Shown piece by piece: positions 24,307 through 33,795 of a DNA stretch of 64,000 nt. The translations under genes and the position numbers were made by a program. The DNA lies in assembly GCA_029245795.1 (NCBI GenBank), contig JAQWOP010000015.1, positions 1 through 64,000 on the forward strand. The letters run 5' to 3'. The notes beneath the pieces were generated by a model, which saw only the letters and a list, made by a program, of their open reading frames with translations, made no database searches and had not been told where the DNA came from. This DNA comes from Hyphomicrobiales bacterium. GTDB lineage: Bacteria; Pseudomonadota; Alphaproteobacteria; Rhizobiales; TMED25. Position 1 is the first letter of the stretch; each line of letters starts with the position of its first letter.

Positions 24307-26097
24307 TTAATTAGCTTGTCTTTTAAGAAATGATGGTATCTCAAGATCATCTTCTTTAATTTCTAAAGTGTCATCTTCAGATTTAATTTCTGATGATTGT
24401 TCATCATGCATAGTAAGAAGATCATCAAGAACTTCTTCTTGGAAATTATTTTCTACGCTATCTTCATTATTGATATCCTTTGACTCTTGTTCGAGCATGA
24501 AACCTTCTGCTTCATCTAGATTAATATCTTCTTCATTTGAATTAATTAAAGGATCCATTGCTTCTTCTTGTAAACTTGAAATATTAGATCTATCTTCAGG
24601 TTCATTTTGTGTACGTAATTCAATATTTGAATAATTTGTTTCAGTTATTGGGCTTTTATCTTCAATATCTTTTTTCTTAAAGCCAGCATTAACTAGTTTA
24701 CTAAAGAATCCAACTTTATTTTTCTTGCTAGCATCGTCTAATAATTGTTTATTCATGGCCATAGAGACATTTTCATCTTTGATAGAAAAAAATTCACTAA
24801 CTCTTGGTATTTCATTTTGCTCAAAGTCTTTTGTTAATTTTGAGTTAGTAATAAAATTTTCCATATTATCACTTTTTGATCCGTTAAATTCTTTTTTTGG
24901 TTTAATTTCTTGTGAGAAAAAACTGTGATTTGAGTCTATTTTTTTTATTGATATATCCCCATCATATTTTTTCTCAGCAATCGGATCATTTGTTATAGTT
25001 CTTTTCTGCATTACATTTTGTGTATGGTCTTTATTAATCATACCTATAGTATCTTTTGGTATTTGATTGTTTGTTGGAATTGTATAATTCTTATTGAAAG
25101 TATAATTTGTAGAATCCATATTTTTAATATTATTTTCAATTCCTGTCGCAACGACAGAAACTTTAACAGACCCTTCAAGATTAGAGTCAAAAGTAGCACC
25201 AAGAATAATATTTGCATTATTATCTACTTCATTTCTTATCCTGGTAGCAACTTCATCAACTTCGAATAGCGTTAGATCCTCACCACCAGTAATTGATATT
25301 AAGAGCCCTTGAGCACCCTTCATTGAAACATCATCTAAAAGAGGATTGGAAATTGCAGCCTCGGCAGCCTCAATTGCTCTTTTCTCTCCTGAGGCTTCAC
25401 CTGTTCCCATCATAGCTTTACCCATTCCTTGCATGATAGATTTAACATCTGCAAAATCTAGATTAATCAATCCTTCTTTTACCATTAAATCTGTTATTCC
25501 AGAAACTCCTGATAACAGGACTTGATCAGCCATTGCAAAAGCATCAGAGAAAGTTGTTCTTTCATTTGCAATTCTAAATAAATTTTGATTTGGTATCACA
25601 ATTAGAGTATCTACATATTTACCAAGTTCTTCTATACCCTCTTCGGCAATTTGCATCCGTCGCACTCCCTCAAACTGGAAAGGCTTTGTTACTACAGCAA
25701 CAGTCAATATATCTTGTTCTTTGCAGAGTTGTGCAATAACTGGGGCTGCACCAGTTCCAGTTCCTCCGCCCATACCAGCAGTTATGAAGACCATATGAGA
25801 CCCAGCAGAATAATCTAATATTTCAGCTTGAGCTTCTTGAGCTGCAGCAGCACCTATCTTTGGTTGTGAACCAGCTCCAAGTCCTTCTGTAAGATTAGTT
25901 CCCATTTGTATTCTACGCTCTGCACTTGACATTGCAAGAGCCTGTGCATCAGTATTCGCCACAACAAATTCAACCCCGTCAAGGCCCTCTTGTATCATAT
26001 TATTAACAGCGTTACTCCCAGCTCCACCAACACCAAAAACAGTAATTCTTGGCTTTAGTTCGCTCATTGCATCTGGAATTTTTAAATTAATTGTCAT
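24307..26097 (-). CDS. ftsZ: Cell division GTPase FtsZ with a very long C-terminal linker
   Basis: 596 residues; E. coli FtsZ has 383. The GTPase core (about 1-320) has [14 protein letters not shown], the tubulin signature [15 protein letters not shown] and the T7 region [11 protein letters not shown]. The remaining roughly 260 residues form a low-complexity linker rich in Asn, Asp, Glu, Lys and Ser. The chain ends in the conserved peptide [12 protein letters not shown], which in the family binds FtsA and other partners. Long linkers are common in alphaproteobacteria (Caulobacter FtsZ about 508 residues), but this one is at the upper end. Last division gene of the cluster. Confidence 0.97.
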   Translation of the reverse strand: MTINLKIPDAMSELKPRITVFGVGGAGSNAVNNMIQEGLDGVEFVVANTDAQALAMSSAERRIQMGTNLTEGLGAGSQPKIGAAAAQEAQAEILDYSAGSHMVFITAGMGGGTGTGAAPVIAQLCKEQDILTVAVVTKPFQFEGVRRMQIAEEGIEELGKYVDTLIVIPNQNLFRIANERTTFSDAFAMADQVLLSGVSGITDLMVKEGLINLDFADVKSIMQGMGKAMMGTGEASGEKRAIEAAEAAISNPLLDDVSMKGAQGLLISITGGEDLTLFEVDEVATRIRNEVDNNANIILGATFDSNLEGSVKVSVVATGIENNIKNMDSTNYTFNKNYTIPTNNQIPKDTIGMINKDHTQNVMQKRTITNDPIAEKKYDGDISIKKIDSNHSFFSQEIKPKKEFNGSKSDNMENFITNSKLTKDFEQNEIPRVSEFFSIKDENVSMAMNKQLLDDASKKNKVGFFSKLVNAGFKKKDIEDKSPITETNYSNIELRTQNEPEDRSNISSLQEEAMDPLINSNEEDINLDEAEGFMLEQESKDINNEDSVENNFQEEVLDDLLTMHDEQSSEIKSEDDTLEIKEDDLEIPSFLKRQAN

Positions 26098-26174
26098 GGT
26101 GCTTTATCCCTATTTATGTTTTCACTAAAATCTTTCTATTAAAAAATACTCTAACTATAATCTTGTTATCTAAG

Positions 26175-27473
26175 TTAAAAACTATCTCTAAACCATTTTA
26201 ATAGATTAGAAAAAAAATTATTACTATTGTAGGATAAGCTTTGAGTAGTTATTTTTTTATTAACAAAAGTTTCATTCTGTGAATAAGTTAATAAACCTAT
26301 TACATTTGAGAAAATTGGATCGCTAATATCAAAAATTTCAGAACTTATTTGAGGTACTGCTCTCCTAATTGGTGAGTTAAATACTTCCCCTGCAAGATCA
26401 TCTATACCTATCAATTGACTCCCCCCTCCAGTCAGAACTATTCTCTTATTATGAATTAATGATTCACTTACATTAATTAGATTATCTCTAACCTTCTGAA
26501 AAATATCTAATGCTCTTGTGCGAGATATTTCCGCAATGATTGATTTAGATATTTGTATATCGTTTCCATCACTTCCTTCATATCCAACCATTTTCATATT
26601 TAAAAGATCTCCATTATCATAAGAGTTAGTTAAAACTCCTCCATATAAGATCTTTAATTTTTCAGCCTCAACAATTGGTATAGAGAGTGTTCTTGCTATA
26701 TCTTTTGTTATATAGTTTCCTCCAATTGGACTAACTCCAGCATATTTGAAGATACCATCACTAAATACTGAATATGATGTTGTACCAGCACCCATATCAA
26801 TAAGTATTGTCCCTAAATTTGCCTCATCAGAAGAAAGTGTCGCTATTGCACTAGCAAAAGGAGATATAATAATTTTTGATATCTTGGCATGAGCATTCTC
26901 AATAACGTTATTCAAATTTTGTACTATACTTCTCTTGCATGTAATTACACTGATATTTATATCTAATTTTTTACCATACATGCCAACTGGATCTTCAATA
27001 GAACGAACACCATCTATTGAAAATCCCAATGGCATTGTTTCTATTATTACCTTATCGTCCGAAACATTCTGTTCTTCAGCAATCATAAAAGCTGTCTCAA
27101 TATCTTTCTTGGAAACTTGGGTATCTTTTATAGGAACACTTATTTCGTAAAGATTGGATTCAATTGCCTCGGATGAAATATTAACGACTATTTTATCAAC
27201 TGTTAATGACGACATTTCTTCAGCTGCCTGAATAGAAGTTCTAATTGCTAATTCTAAAGCAGCTGGATCAGTAATTATACCTGATTCAAAACCCATTGAT
27301 CTATTATGACCTATTCCCAATATATCGAAACTATATTTATTATTTTCAGATATGATATTACGAACAATAAGACATAGTATTTTGTCTGACCCAATATCAA
27401 TTGCTGCTGTTACTGTATTATTGATTTTTGCAGTAAATTTTCTTGAGATTCGATCAAATGACATCAAGTGCAT
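26175..27473 (-). CDS. ftsA: Cell division protein FtsA
   Basis: 432 residues, actin-like ATPase fold. Phosphate-1 region TAAIDIGSDKILCLIVR lies near residue 22, phosphate-2 TILIDMGAGTTSYSVF near 225 and the adenosine motif IVLTGGGSQLIGIDDLA near 345. A C-terminal amphipathic membrane-targeting helix is visible (NLLKWFRDSF). FtsA tethers FtsZ to the membrane. It lies between ftsQ (9 nt) and ftsZ (77 nt). The ORF-track ATG gives MHLMSFDRIS; an internal ATG three codons later is equally possible. Confidence 0.96.
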   Translation of the reverse strand: MHLMSFDRISRKFTAKINNTVTAAIDIGSDKILCLIVRNIISENNKYSFDILGIGHNRSMGFESGIITDPAALELAIRTSIQAAEEMSSLTVDKIVVNISSEAIESNLYEISVPIKDTQVSKKDIETAFMIAEEQNVSDDKVIIETMPLGFSIDGVRSIEDPVGMYGKKLDINISVITCKRSIVQNLNNVIENAHAKISKIIISPFASAIATLSSDEANLGTILIDMGAGTTSYSVFSDGIFKYAGVSPIGGNYITKDIARTLSIPIVEAEKLKILYGGVLTNSYDNGDLLNMKMVGYEGSDGNDIQISKSIIAEISRTRALDIFQKVRDNLINVSESLIHNKRIVLTGGGSQLIGIDDLAGEVFNSPIRRAVPQISSEIFDISDPIFSNVIGLLTYSQNETFVNKKITTQSLSYNSNNFFSNLLKWFRDSF

Positions 27474-27482
27474 TGCATATAC

Positions 27483-28259
27483 TCATATTGAATCTGTTTT
27501 AATACTTAAGCTTGGCATAACATCAATTCGATTAGGTAGTCTCATATCTATTACATCAATGTAACGGCTTAATAATTGGGAGTCTTTGTCTAATTTTTCT
27601 AGTTTCTGTATTGCCTTAGATAAGCCTTCTTCTGGTAAATATATTGTCATACCGTTAAATAATCTTATAGTCCATCTCCTATCACCAACTCGTAAAATAG
27701 ATTTAACCCTACTTTCGAATGTTGGATGTTTATCTAAAGAGTTTATAATATTTGGAATATACTCTAGAGCATTATAACCTGCTACAAATTTTAAATTCTT
27801 GAATTCGCTAGGATCTAATCCTTTGATTATTTGACCGTCTTGATCTACTAAATATTTATTTCCATCATAAAACCAAATTGCTATAGGTTCATACTCATTA
27901 ATATTTATCTCTAATGTTGATGGGTATAATTTCTTTATTTTAGTATCTTTAATCCATCTAAGTTGACTAATTCTTTTACTAGCTTCTTGTAGATTAAAAT
28001 TAATTAAAAGTGTGTCATTATTTAAATCTAATGCCCTAATTATATCAACACCTTTAGAATTATTAGTTCCCTCAATTTTAATTTTCTGTATATTAAGATC
28101 CAATTTACTTAAAAATTTAGAAGAGCTGGATAATAATTGGGATGAATTTTTTTGTATCTGATAAATTGAAAATATACATATTGCAATAAATATCGTTAAA
28201 AAAACTATTTTTTTTGATTGTTTCTTTAAATTTCTTTTTAGAATATTTTCTTTTATCAT
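27483..28259 (-). CDS. ftsQ: Cell division protein FtsQ
   Basis: 258 residues with a basic cytoplasmic N-terminus and one transmembrane helix (about 19-37, IVFLTIFIAICIFSIYQI). A POTRA domain starts at LDLNIQKIKIEGTNNSKGVDI, and the FtsQ domain with LPSTLEI-type LYPSTLEININEYEPIAIW follows, with the DQDGQII loop nearby. It links early and late division proteins in the periplasm as part of the FtsQBL complex. Its neighbours ddl and ftsA match the usual dcw order ddl-ftsQ-ftsA. Confidence 0.93.
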   Translation of the reverse strand: MIKENILKRNLKKQSKKIVFLTIFIAICIFSIYQIQKNSSQLLSSSSKFLSKLDLNIQKIKIEGTNNSKGVDIIRALDLNNDTLLINFNLQEASKRISQLRWIKDTKIKKLYPSTLEININEYEPIAIWFYDGNKYLVDQDGQIIKGLDPSEFKNLKFVAGYNALEYIPNIINSLDKHPTFESRVKSILRVGDRRWTIRLFNGMTIYLPEEGLSKAIQKLEKLDKDSQLLSRYIDVIDMRLPNRIDVMPSLSIKTDSI

Positions 28260-28269
28260 TTTGCTTTAA

Positions 28270-29190
28270 TTACCTATCCAAAGATGCATCATTGATTATC
28301 CATTCAACAAGCTCACTAAATGCAATACCTGAATGAGATGCTAAATCTGGAAGTAATGAATTTCTTGTCATTCCTGGCTGGGTATTAATCTCTAGGCAAA
28401 CTAATTTCTCTTCACTAGTTTTACTTGAATATCTAAAATCAACTCTACTTACACCCTTACAATTTAGACTCACATGAGCTCTTAATGCATATTCTTTCAT
28501 CTTTTCGTAAATATTTGGTTTAAGATTTCCAGGAATACAATGTTTAGTTAATTTTGATTTATATTTTGCATTATAATCAAATATTATATTATTAGTTTTT
28601 ATTTCAGCAATTTCGGTAGTTTTCTGTCCTATTACTCCACAAGTAAAATCCGTACCTTCAATAAATTCTTCAGCAAAAAAATTCTTTAAATCAATCTGAT
28701 TTTTTTTTATATAACTTAGAGCTTCACTATGATTATTTATTACTTTAACTCCAATACTTGATCCACCATTGATTGGCTTAATGATTATTGGAAAATCAAC
28801 TTTAAGGTTATCAAGATCATGAAGATCAAAGGATTTAGCAATTGGGATACCATGCCTAGAAAATATTTCTTTTGAAGCAATCTTATTCATTGCTTTAGCA
28901 GAAGCGATAACGCCAGAATGAGTATAATTAATTTTTAGATATTCTAAAATAGATTGTATATGTCCATCTTCTCCCCAGGAGCCATGCAAAGAATTAAATA
29001 CAATATCAGGATTTATTTCTAATAAATCATTAATGATATCATATCCAGGATCAAGAGTGCTTACATTATAACCAAGAGACTCTAGTGCCATCGAACACTC
29101 TTTACCACTTCTTATACTAACTTCTCTCTCCGCAGAAAAACCACCCATTAATACTAAAATTCTATCTTTTTGTGAGGTTCTTGTACTCAT
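28270..29190 (-). CDS. ddl: D-alanine--D-alanine ligase
   Basis: ATP-grasp ligase making the D-Ala-D-Ala dipeptide for peptidoglycan. The N-terminal RILVLMGGFSAEREVSIRSG is diagnostic; FPIIIKPINGGSSIGVK is the ATP-binding segment, and EINTQPGMTRNSLLPDLA closes the active site. The ORF track opens at 29232, inside murB. I prefer the ATG at 29190, giving 306 residues, because it forms an ATGA overlap with the murB stop and the first conserved block follows at once. Confidence 0.95.
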   Translation of the reverse strand: MSTRTSQKDRILVLMGGFSAEREVSIRSGKECSMALESLGYNVSTLDPGYDIINDLLEINPDIVFNSLHGSWGEDGHIQSILEYLKINYTHSGVIASAKAMNKIASKEIFSRHGIPIAKSFDLHDLDNLKVDFPIIIKPINGGSSIGVKVINNHSEALSYIKKNQIDLKNFFAEEFIEGTDFTCGVIGQKTTEIAEIKTNNIIFDYNAKYKSKLTKHCIPGNLKPNIYEKMKEYALRAHVSLNCKGVSRVDFRYSSKTSEEKLVCLEINTQPGMTRNSLLPDLASHSGIAFSELVEWIINDASLDR

Positions 29191-30122
29191 ATTAATACCT
29201 CCGGTCCATCGCCTATTATTTTTATCTCCCATTCAAGTTTAATTCCTGTTCTTTTTTCAACATAAGTAATAATAGTCTCTCCAAGTAATTCTATATCGTA
29301 TGCAGTTGCATTACCTTTATTTATAATAAAATTATAATGTCTCTGAGAAATCATAGCTCCACCAACTGACAAATTATTACATTCGGCATCACGAATAAGT
29401 TCCCATGCTTTTTTATTCTGTGTATTTTTAAAGGTTGACCCGCCTGTTCTTTCTCTTATTGGTTGCGTGTTATTTCTATAGTTCTTAAATTGCTCTATTT
29501 CTTGTTTTATATCATCTTTTCTTGCTAATGATCCTTCTAATGTTGCTGACAAGCATATCATTTCATCTGTTATATCTGTTTTACGATATCCATAATTAAT
29601 GTCGGATATTGATTTAGTATACGTATTACCTGAAGTATCAATAAATTTTGCGTTTAATATAATATCCATTATCTCTGATTTATAAGCCCCAGCATTCATC
29701 TTTATTGAACCACCAAGTGTACCAGGTATTGTACTTAAAAATGAAAAACCCTTTAGATTATTCTTTAAAGCAAAATTAGATATTTTTTTATTTGGTACAG
29801 AAGCGCCACAATTTATCTTTTCACTTTGAATATAATCTATGTGGTTAAATGCTTTCCCAAGTATTATTACAACTCCTGGTATACCATGATCTCTTATCAA
29901 TAAATTCGATGCACCACCGATCACAGTTATGGGTATACCTTCTGGTTTATTGAATAGAAAATATCTCAAATCTTGCTCGTCTTTAGGAATAAACAATATC
30001 TCAGCGTAACCTCCAACACGAAACCAAGAAATTGGCCTCAAAGAATAATTACTATATAATTCTCCTCTTACAAGATTATTAAGATTATCCTTTAATCTAT
30101 CTGCCTCTGCCCAAAATTTCAC
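29187..30122 (-). CDS. murB: UDP-N-acetylenolpyruvoylglucosamine reductase
   Basis: 311 residues, type IIa MurB. The FAD-binding segment WFRVGGYAEILFIPKDEQDL and the VIGGASNLLIRDHGIPGVVI block appear early. SFLSTIPGTLGGSIKMNAGAY follows, and the catalytic serine lies in GGSTFKNTQNKKAWELI. It reduces the enolpyruvyl group to form UDP-MurNAc. It lies between murC (15 nt) and ddl (4-nt overlap), the standard alphaproteobacterial order murG-murC-murB-ddl. Confidence 0.96.
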   Translation of the reverse strand: MKFWAEADRLKDNLNNLVRGELYSNYSLRPISWFRVGGYAEILFIPKDEQDLRYFLFNKPEGIPITVIGGASNLLIRDHGIPGVVIILGKAFNHIDYIQSEKINCGASVPNKKISNFALKNNLKGFSFLSTIPGTLGGSIKMNAGAYKSEIMDIILNAKFIDTSGNTYTKSISDINYGYRKTDITDEMICLSATLEGSLARKDDIKQEIEQFKNYRNNTQPIRERTGGSTFKNTQNKKAWELIRDAECNNLSVGGAMISQRHYNFIINKGNATAYDIELLGETIITYVEKRTGIKLEWEIKIIGDGPEVLI

Positions 30123-30137
30123 AATTATGTATTTCCT

Positions 30138-31532
30138 TTATAAATTCTGACAAATTTTACTTGAAATAATATTTATATCCCCTGCACCTATAAATAGGAC
30201 TAAATCCCCTGGTTTAGCAAAATCTCTAATAAACTTTATAAGTTCCTCAGGTCGTTCAATAAATTGAGGCTCTACTTTGGATTCTGAGTTGATATCCGTT
30301 ATAAATTTATTGTAGTCCATCTCGCTATTTTCTCGCTCCCCTGCACTATAAATAGGGAGTAGTATTAAGGCATCAGTATCTATAAATGCTGAACAAAATT
30401 CTTTATATAAACTCATTACCCTAGAGTGCCTATGTGGCTGGAAAATTGATATTACTCTACCTGACGATAGTTTTTTTGCTGATGATAATAATTGATTTAT
30501 TTCAGTCGGATGATGGGCATAATCGTCATAGTAGGCAACTCCATTCTTTTGAAGAATCTCAGAAAAACGCCTATAAACTCCAGTATAACTATATAAAGAA
30601 GATTGAATCATTTCATGTGAAATATTTCTTAATATTCCAACAATTGCTGCAGCTGTTGCATTATAAATATTGTATATACCTGGCCTATTTATATTTAATT
30701 TTATATAAAATCTTTTGTGATCTATTTTACCCTCTATTGTGAATTGATAGACACCTGATTTATTAAATATATTTTTAATTTGAACTGTTGAGCTCGCAGA
30801 TTGACCATAAGATATAGGATTTCCTGATGAAAAATTCTTTGAGACCTTATTAGTTATACGATCATCTTTACAGAAAATTATATAACCATCTTTTTGGATA
30901 TTATTTGCATATTCAACGAAGGAATCTTCTAAATTACCAATAGATCCATAATTCTCAATATGATCATAATCAATATTTGTAATCACTGATATCTTTGAAG
31001 GCAGTTTTATAAATGTTTTATCAGACTCATCTGCTTCGACTACCATCCATTCATTAGTACCAATTTGTATATTAGATTGAAAAGAACTATCAATACCTCC
31101 GATTATTGACGTAGGTTTATCCTTTCCTTGTGATAGAATCCAAGAAATCATTGATGCTGTTGTAGTCTTTCCATGAGTTCCCGAAATACAAATGCAACTC
31201 TTTTTTTTCATTAATTGCGCAAGCATATCAGCTCGAGAAATTACAGTAATATTTGCTTTTTTTGCTGCTATAAACTCTGGGTTTTCAACACTTATTGCTG
31301 AAGAAAAAACTACTAAATGAATATTCTTTTGAATATTACCAGAATTATGCCCTATGAATATCTTGATATTATTTTCTTGAAGTGATCTCGTCATATCATT
31401 TTCTACTATATCACTTCCCTGAACTGAGTATCCCATAGATTTACATAATTTTGCCATTGCAGATAATCCAATCCCACCGATGCCTATAAAGTGAATTGAT
31501 TGGTCTTTTGATAATTTGTTTATATTGAACAT
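30138..31532 (-). CDS. murC: UDP-N-acetylmuramate--L-alanine ligase
   Basis: 464 residues, first of the four Mur ligases. It begins with the Rossmann motif IHFIGIGGIGLSAMAKL. The Mur ATP-binding loop is CISGTHGKTTTASMISW at about residue 115, and ADESDKTFIKLPSKISVITNID continues the central domain. DDYAHHPTEI is the MurC-specific C-terminal motif. It adds L-Ala to UDP-MurNAc. Spacing of 4 nt to murG and 15 nt to murB places it within one operon. Confidence 0.97.
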   Translation of the reverse strand: MFNINKLSKDQSIHFIGIGGIGLSAMAKLCKSMGYSVQGSDIVENDMTRSLQENNIKIFIGHNSGNIQKNIHLVVFSSAISVENPEFIAAKKANITVISRADMLAQLMKKKSCICISGTHGKTTTASMISWILSQGKDKPTSIIGGIDSSFQSNIQIGTNEWMVVEADESDKTFIKLPSKISVITNIDYDHIENYGSIGNLEDSFVEYANNIQKDGYIIFCKDDRITNKVSKNFSSGNPISYGQSASSTVQIKNIFNKSGVYQFTIEGKIDHKRFYIKLNINRPGIYNIYNATAAAIVGILRNISHEMIQSSLYSYTGVYRRFSEILQKNGVAYYDDYAHHPTEINQLLSSAKKLSSGRVISIFQPHRHSRVMSLYKEFCSAFIDTDALILLPIYSAGERENSEMDYNKFITDINSESKVEPQFIERPEELIKFIRDFAKPGDLVLFIGAGDINIISSKICQNL

Positions 31533-31536
31533 AACT

Positions 31537-32640
31537 CTATAAATAATTTTTTTCTAAGATTTCAATAAATTTTTTATTTTCTATATCAATATTACTTTCA
31601 TATGCCTGCTTAGCCATATGAACGATTTGTGATTTATCATTAAATAAAATCTCTAATTTTTTTGCTAAAAAAACTGGGTCAACGATATTCTCTTCATACA
31701 AAATACATGCATCTTTATCACTCAAAAAAGAAGCATTATGATATTGATCATTATCAATAGATCCTGATAATGGAATCAAAATTGAGGCTCTTCCAATTGT
31801 ACATATCTCAATTACCATATTTGCCCCTGCTCTTGAGATTATTAGATCAGCCTGACTAATATAGCGTCCCATATCTTCAAAGAAATCCTTAATCTCATGC
31901 CGAATATTTAAACTTGAATATATACTTTCTAATTTTTTACTATCACCGATATTACAATTTTGGAATACCTTGATTTCATTTCTTATAAAACTTGGAAGAT
32001 TAGATATAGCCTTTGGGATAATATCTGTGAATGTTCTAGATCCCTGACTTCCTCCAATAATTAAAATATTAAAACCCTTCTCTATTTTATATAAAAAATC
32101 TTTTTCTCTATATTTTGTTATTCCTTCTCTTAATGGCAAACCAACATAAATTATTTTATGATGATGCTTTAATTTAATTCTTTTTGTATCCTGAAATGAT
32201 AAGGTAATTTTTTGAGCAAAGTTAGACAATAATCTATTTGCTCTACCCATAATAGCATTTTGCTCGTGAATAATTATAGGAATTCTTAGGATATATGCAG
32301 CTATGCATGAAGGAATGCTCGTATAACCACCAAAAGCAATTATAACTGATGGAGATATTCTTCTCATTATTAAAAATGACTCAATAAATCCTAGAAGAAT
32401 AAAAAAAGGAAATAGACACTTTTCTTTAATAGATTTTCTAAATGGCGAAGAAGAATTTATTTGATATAGAGTTTTTGATTGCACTTGATCAAAATATTTT
32501 TTTCCTCTCTTGTCAGTGAAAAAGTATGTCTCATTCTTAGGATTTTTTAACAACTGTTCACTTAGTGAAATTGCTGGGTGAATATGACCACCTGTACCAC
32601 CGGCGACTAAGATTAATTTTTTTTTAGGAAATTTTGCCAT
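31537..32640 (-). CDS. murG: UDP-GlcNAc:lipid I N-acetylglucosaminyl transferase
   Basis: 367 residues, GT-B fold glycosyltransferase. The N-terminal glycine-rich loop LVAGGTGGHIHPAISLSE, the HEQNAIMGRANRLLS segment and ILIIGGSQGSRTF are all MurG motifs. The sugar-nucleotide site ADLIISRAGANMVIEIC with PLSGSIDNDQYHNA lies in the C-terminal half. It converts lipid I to lipid II on the inner face of the membrane. It follows ftsW after 6 nt, linking lipid II synthesis to its septal use. Confidence 0.96.
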   Translation of the reverse strand: MAKFPKKKLILVAGGTGGHIHPAISLSEQLLKNPKNETYFFTDKRGKKYFDQVQSKTLYQINSSSPFRKSIKEKCLFPFFILLGFIESFLIMRRISPSVIIAFGGYTSIPSCIAAYILRIPIIIHEQNAIMGRANRLLSNFAQKITLSFQDTKRIKLKHHHKIIYVGLPLREGITKYREKDFLYKIEKGFNILIIGGSQGSRTFTDIIPKAISNLPSFIRNEIKVFQNCNIGDSKKLESIYSSLNIRHEIKDFFEDMGRYISQADLIISRAGANMVIEICTIGRASILIPLSGSIDNDQYHNASFLSDKDACILYEENIVDPVFLAKKLEILFNDKSQIVHMAKQAYESNIDIENKKFIEILEKNYL

Positions 32641-32646
32641 TTGTAA

Positions 32647-33795
32647 TTAATTTTGGAAATTTAATTTTCTAGATGAATAAATAAAGTTGGTCGTTTTTTG
32701 TCTTGTGAAAGCTAGAATAAGACCAAAAGTCATTGCAATAGATAAAGCTGAAGAGCCACCATAAGAAATAAATGGAAGTGTCATTCCTTTTGTTGGAACA
32801 ATACCTAAATTCACAGCAATATTTATACCTACTTGAATACATATAAGAGACGTTAAACCGATTGTAGCGATCTTTGCAAAAAGATCTTCTTGTAATAATG
32901 CTCTACTCAATCCTCTAAAAACAATAAATGCAAACAAGGAAATTATTATAAAGCAACTTATCAAACCAAACTCTTCTGCAGCCACGGCAAATATGAAATC
33001 TGTGTGAGCATCAGGAAGTATATTTTTAATGACACCTTCTCCAGGCCCGACTCCAAACCAACCTCCTTGAAATATTGCATTATAAGCGGTATCTATTTGA
33101 TATGTATCACCAAGTGATGGGTTAAAAAATGTGTTTAATCTTTGATAAAAATGATCAACATAAAGATATGATAATCCAATTCCAATAAGAGAAAGTAGAA
33201 AAATTATAAATCCAATTATCAGAGGCATACCCGAGATAAAATAAATAATTGAAGCTGTCAAAGTTATAAGTATCGTTTGTCCTATGTCTGGTTGAAGAAT
33301 TAGGCCTAAAGCAAACAAAGAGTATAAGAAAAATGATATCATCTTTGAAGGGACAGTTTTAAATATAGACTCCGACAGAAGCCAAGAAATTAATACTATG
33401 AATGTTGGTTTTGCAAATTCAGATGGCTGAACAGAAATAATTCCTAAATCTAACCATCTTGTCGCTCCTTTGATTGGAGTACCAAAAATATTTAAAAAAA
33501 ATATTGCAATAAGGGAAGTGATAAAAATAGCAAGACACAGCCTTCTTAAATTTTTTAAATTCAGGAAGGAAAAAGAAATCATTACAACTACACCCATCAA
33601 AATAAATAAAAATTGTCTTTTCACAAAATAATACTGATTTAATGATAGTTTTTCAGCAATTGGTGGGCTCGCCGCTAAGTTCAGAACAATACCAAATATT
33701 ATCAATAGAGCTATAGCCCCAAGTTGGACTTTATCAATTGTCCACCACCAATCCGAAATGTAAGATTTAGTCGATCTATTAATCTTCATATTCAT
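32647..33795 (-). CDS. ftsW: Peptidoglycan glycosyltransferase FtsW
   Basis: 382 residues of the SEDS family with about ten hydrophobic segments. Characteristic stretches are GATRWLDLGIISVQPSEFAK (about 115-135), LQPDIGQTILIT, the HTDFIFAVAAEEFG loop with the conserved glutamate, and VPTKGMTLPFISYGGSS near the C-terminus. It polymerises septal glycan together with FtsI, encoded six genes upstream. The ATG at 33795 lies inside the end of murD (17-nt overlap); an ATG two codons later would shorten the overlap. Confidence 0.96.
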   Translation of the reverse strand: MNMKINRSTKSYISDWWWTIDKVQLGAIALLIIFGIVLNLAASPPIAEKLSLNQYYFVKRQFLFILMGVVVMISFSFLNLKNLRRLCLAIFITSLIAIFFLNIFGTPIKGATRWLDLGIISVQPSEFAKPTFIVLISWLLSESIFKTVPSKMISFFLYSLFALGLILQPDIGQTILITLTASIIYFISGMPLIIGFIIFLLSLIGIGLSYLYVDHFYQRLNTFFNPSLGDTYQIDTAYNAIFQGGWFGVGPGEGVIKNILPDAHTDFIFAVAAEEFGLISCFIIISLFAFIVFRGLSRALLQEDLFAKIATIGLTSLICIQVGINIAVNLGIVPTKGMTLPFISYGGSSALSIAMTFGLILAFTRQKTTNFIYSSRKLNFQN

